Source: Geothrix sp. (lineage in GTDB: Bacteria; Acidobacteriota; Holophagae; Holophagales; Holophagaceae). Taken from it: a stretch of DNA of 64,000 nucleotides. The notes under the pieces are model-generated. The model was given only the letters and a program-made list of their open reading frames with translations, did no database searches and was not told the DNA's origin. Where the stretch lies: positions 86,940 to 150,939 of the forward strand of contig JAUXSE010000063.1 of NCBI GenBank assembly GCA_030681515.1, given 5' to 3'. Positions 63,074 to 64,000 of this stretch are shown here, in pieces. How positions within the stretch are numbered: position 1 is the stretch's first letter; each line of letters starts with the position of its first letter. The position numbers and the translations under genes are program-made.

Positions 63074-64000
63074 TCAATACTCGTTCGCCAGATCCCCGGC
63101 CCGCGCCTGTTTCTCGAAGGGCTGGAACACGGGGGCGCCAGCGGTCTGCGCGATCCACTCGGCCACGCGGATGCCGTCCACGGCCGCCGAAGTGATGCCG
63201 CCGGCGAAGCCCGCCCCCTCGCCGCAGGGGTAGAGGCCCGGATGGGACACGGATTGTCCATCCTCGCCCCGCAGGAGCTGGATGGGGCTGCTGGTGCGGC
63301 TTTCGATGGCCAGCAGGATGGCCTCGCGGCTGGCGAAGCCGCGGATCTTCTTGTCGAAGTCGGGCAGGGCGCCGGCCAGCTGCTCCCGCACGAAGTCCGG
63401 CAGGCAGGTGCGCAGGTCCGCCGCCACGGCGAAGGGCCGGAAGCTGGTGCGCGGCAGGCGGCCCGTGGCGCGGCCCTTCAGGAAGTCCTGCACGGCCATG
63501 GCCGGGGCGCCGTAGGTCTCCCCCGCGGCCCGGAAGGCGGCCTGCTCCCAACGACGCTGGAAGTACATGCCCGCCAGCAGGTGCTCGCTGCCGAAATCCG
63601 CGGTATTCACCTTGGCCACCAGTCCCGAATTCGCGAAGCCCGAATCGCGCTTCTCGCTGCTCATGCCGTTCACCACCACGCCGCCGGGCTCGCTGGCGCA
63701 CTGGATCACCTCGCCGCCGGGGCACATGCAGAAGCTGTAGGCGGCGCGGTTCAGGCCGAAGTTGCAGACCAGCTTGTAGTCCGCCGCGGGCAGCGAGGGA
63801 TGCCCCGCGCCGGGGCCGTACTGGGAGCGGTCAATGAGATCCTGGGGATGCTCCACCCGCACGCCCATGGCGAAGGGCTTCTGGCGCATGGCCACGCCGT
63901 GGCCGTGCAGCATCTCGAAGGTATCCCGGGCGCTGTGGCCCGGCGCCAGCACCAGGGCCTCGCAGGGGATCTCCTCGCCGCTGGCCAGCACCGCGGCGCG
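63074..64000 (-). CDS. FAD-dependent dehydrogenase, N-terminus beyond the window
   Basis: The visible 308 residues are the C-terminal part of an uncharacterised FAD-dependent dehydrogenase family (COG2509-like). LVLAPGHSARDTFEML, the Cys motif YSFCMCPGGEV, and the final PCGEGAGFAGGITSAAVDGIRVAEWI that binds FAD are typical. The frame is open at the right edge, so GTG 63991 is not a reliable start and the N-terminal Rossmann motif is missing. It is convergent with the membrane protein gene, with one base between. Confidence 0.85.
   Translation of the reverse strand, partial: RAAVLASGEEIPCEALVLAPGHSARDTFEMLHGHGVAMRQKPFAMGVRVEHPQDLIDRSQYGPGAGHPSLPAADYKLVCNFGLNRAAYSFCMCPGGEVIQCASEPGGVVVNGMSSEKRDSGFANSGLVAKVNTADFGSEHLLAGMYFQRRWEQAAFRAAGETYGAPAMAVQDFLKGRATGRLPRTSFRPFAVAADLRTCLPDFVREQLAGALPDFDKKIRGFASREAILLAIESRTSSPIQLLRGEDGQSVSHPGLYPCGEGAGFAGGITSAAVDGIRVAEWIAQTAGAPVFQPFEKQARAGDLANEY

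Overview
The window is a stretch of bacterial chromosome with very high GC content. Several features suggest an acidobacterium of the Holophaga/Geothrix type: strongly GC-biased third codon positions, a 1040-residue TonB-dependent receptor with an N-terminal carboxypeptidase-regulatory-like domain, HRD-type serine/threonine kinases, and heptanucleotide tandem repeats between genes. This assignment is inference from gene style, not from a marker gene. There is no rRNA, CRISPR array, prophage or complete insertion sequence. Three tRNA genes are present: Ser-CGA, Ser-GGA and Leu-CAA.

Layout. 1-3.5 kb: the end of an unknown gene and a Ser/Thr kinase with a TPR-like C-terminal half. 3.8-6.9 kb: a two-gene ABC importer (double-domain permease, ATPase with an extra C-terminal domain). 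6.9-12.7 kb, minus strand: an EamA transporter, a single-domain response regulator, a PBP4-type carboxypeptidase, a pseudopilin-like protein, a divergent HD-GYP protein and an acyltransferase. 12.8-15.5 kb: a zeta-toxin-like P-loop protein with a small ORF in another frame, a CoA-binding protein and a PIN toxin/antitoxin pair. 15.6-20.0 kb: carB and carA. 20.2-25 kb: tadA, two tRNA-Ser genes, an HTH regulator, pepD, and an RMD1-family protein with a partner. 25.5-26.9 kb: a LURP-one-like protein and a TSUP permease. 27-33.4 kb, minus strand: a tight six-gene operon (PqqD-like, ATP-grasp, PLP decarboxylase, urea transporter-M23 peptidase fusion, outer-membrane barrel, TPR lipoprotein-like protein). 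33.5-36.5 kb: a membrane methyltransferase, psd, scpB and small proteins. 36.5-43.2 kb: a second Ser/Thr kinase, rpsU, mutS2 and a chemotaxis receptor. 43.2-53.3 kb: the TonB receptor, hemerythrin, tRNA-Leu, a histidine kinase with nadE, a PEP-synthase regulator and polyphosphate:AMP phosphotransferase. 53.5-62.2 kb: an eight-gene type II secretion/type IV pilus-like operon. The window closes with a multi-pass membrane protein and a truncated FAD-dependent dehydrogenase.

The most unusual signal is non-coding. At tRNA-Ser(GGA), tRNA-Leu(CAA) and tadA, a copy of one gene end lies near the gene, and a hairpin carrying GTAG or GGAG at its 5' foot sits between the copies. At both tRNAs the duplicated 3' end also forms a long palindrome with an inverted copy of itself around a GC-rich hairpin. 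rpsU has a 49-bp exact duplication of its 3' end, but without a GTAG foot. The GTAG/GGAG foot is characteristic of REP elements mobilised by RAYT transposases, so these may be traces of a REP-like process acting on gene ends. The six-gene operon at 27-33.4 kb is the best candidate for an undescribed protein pathway.
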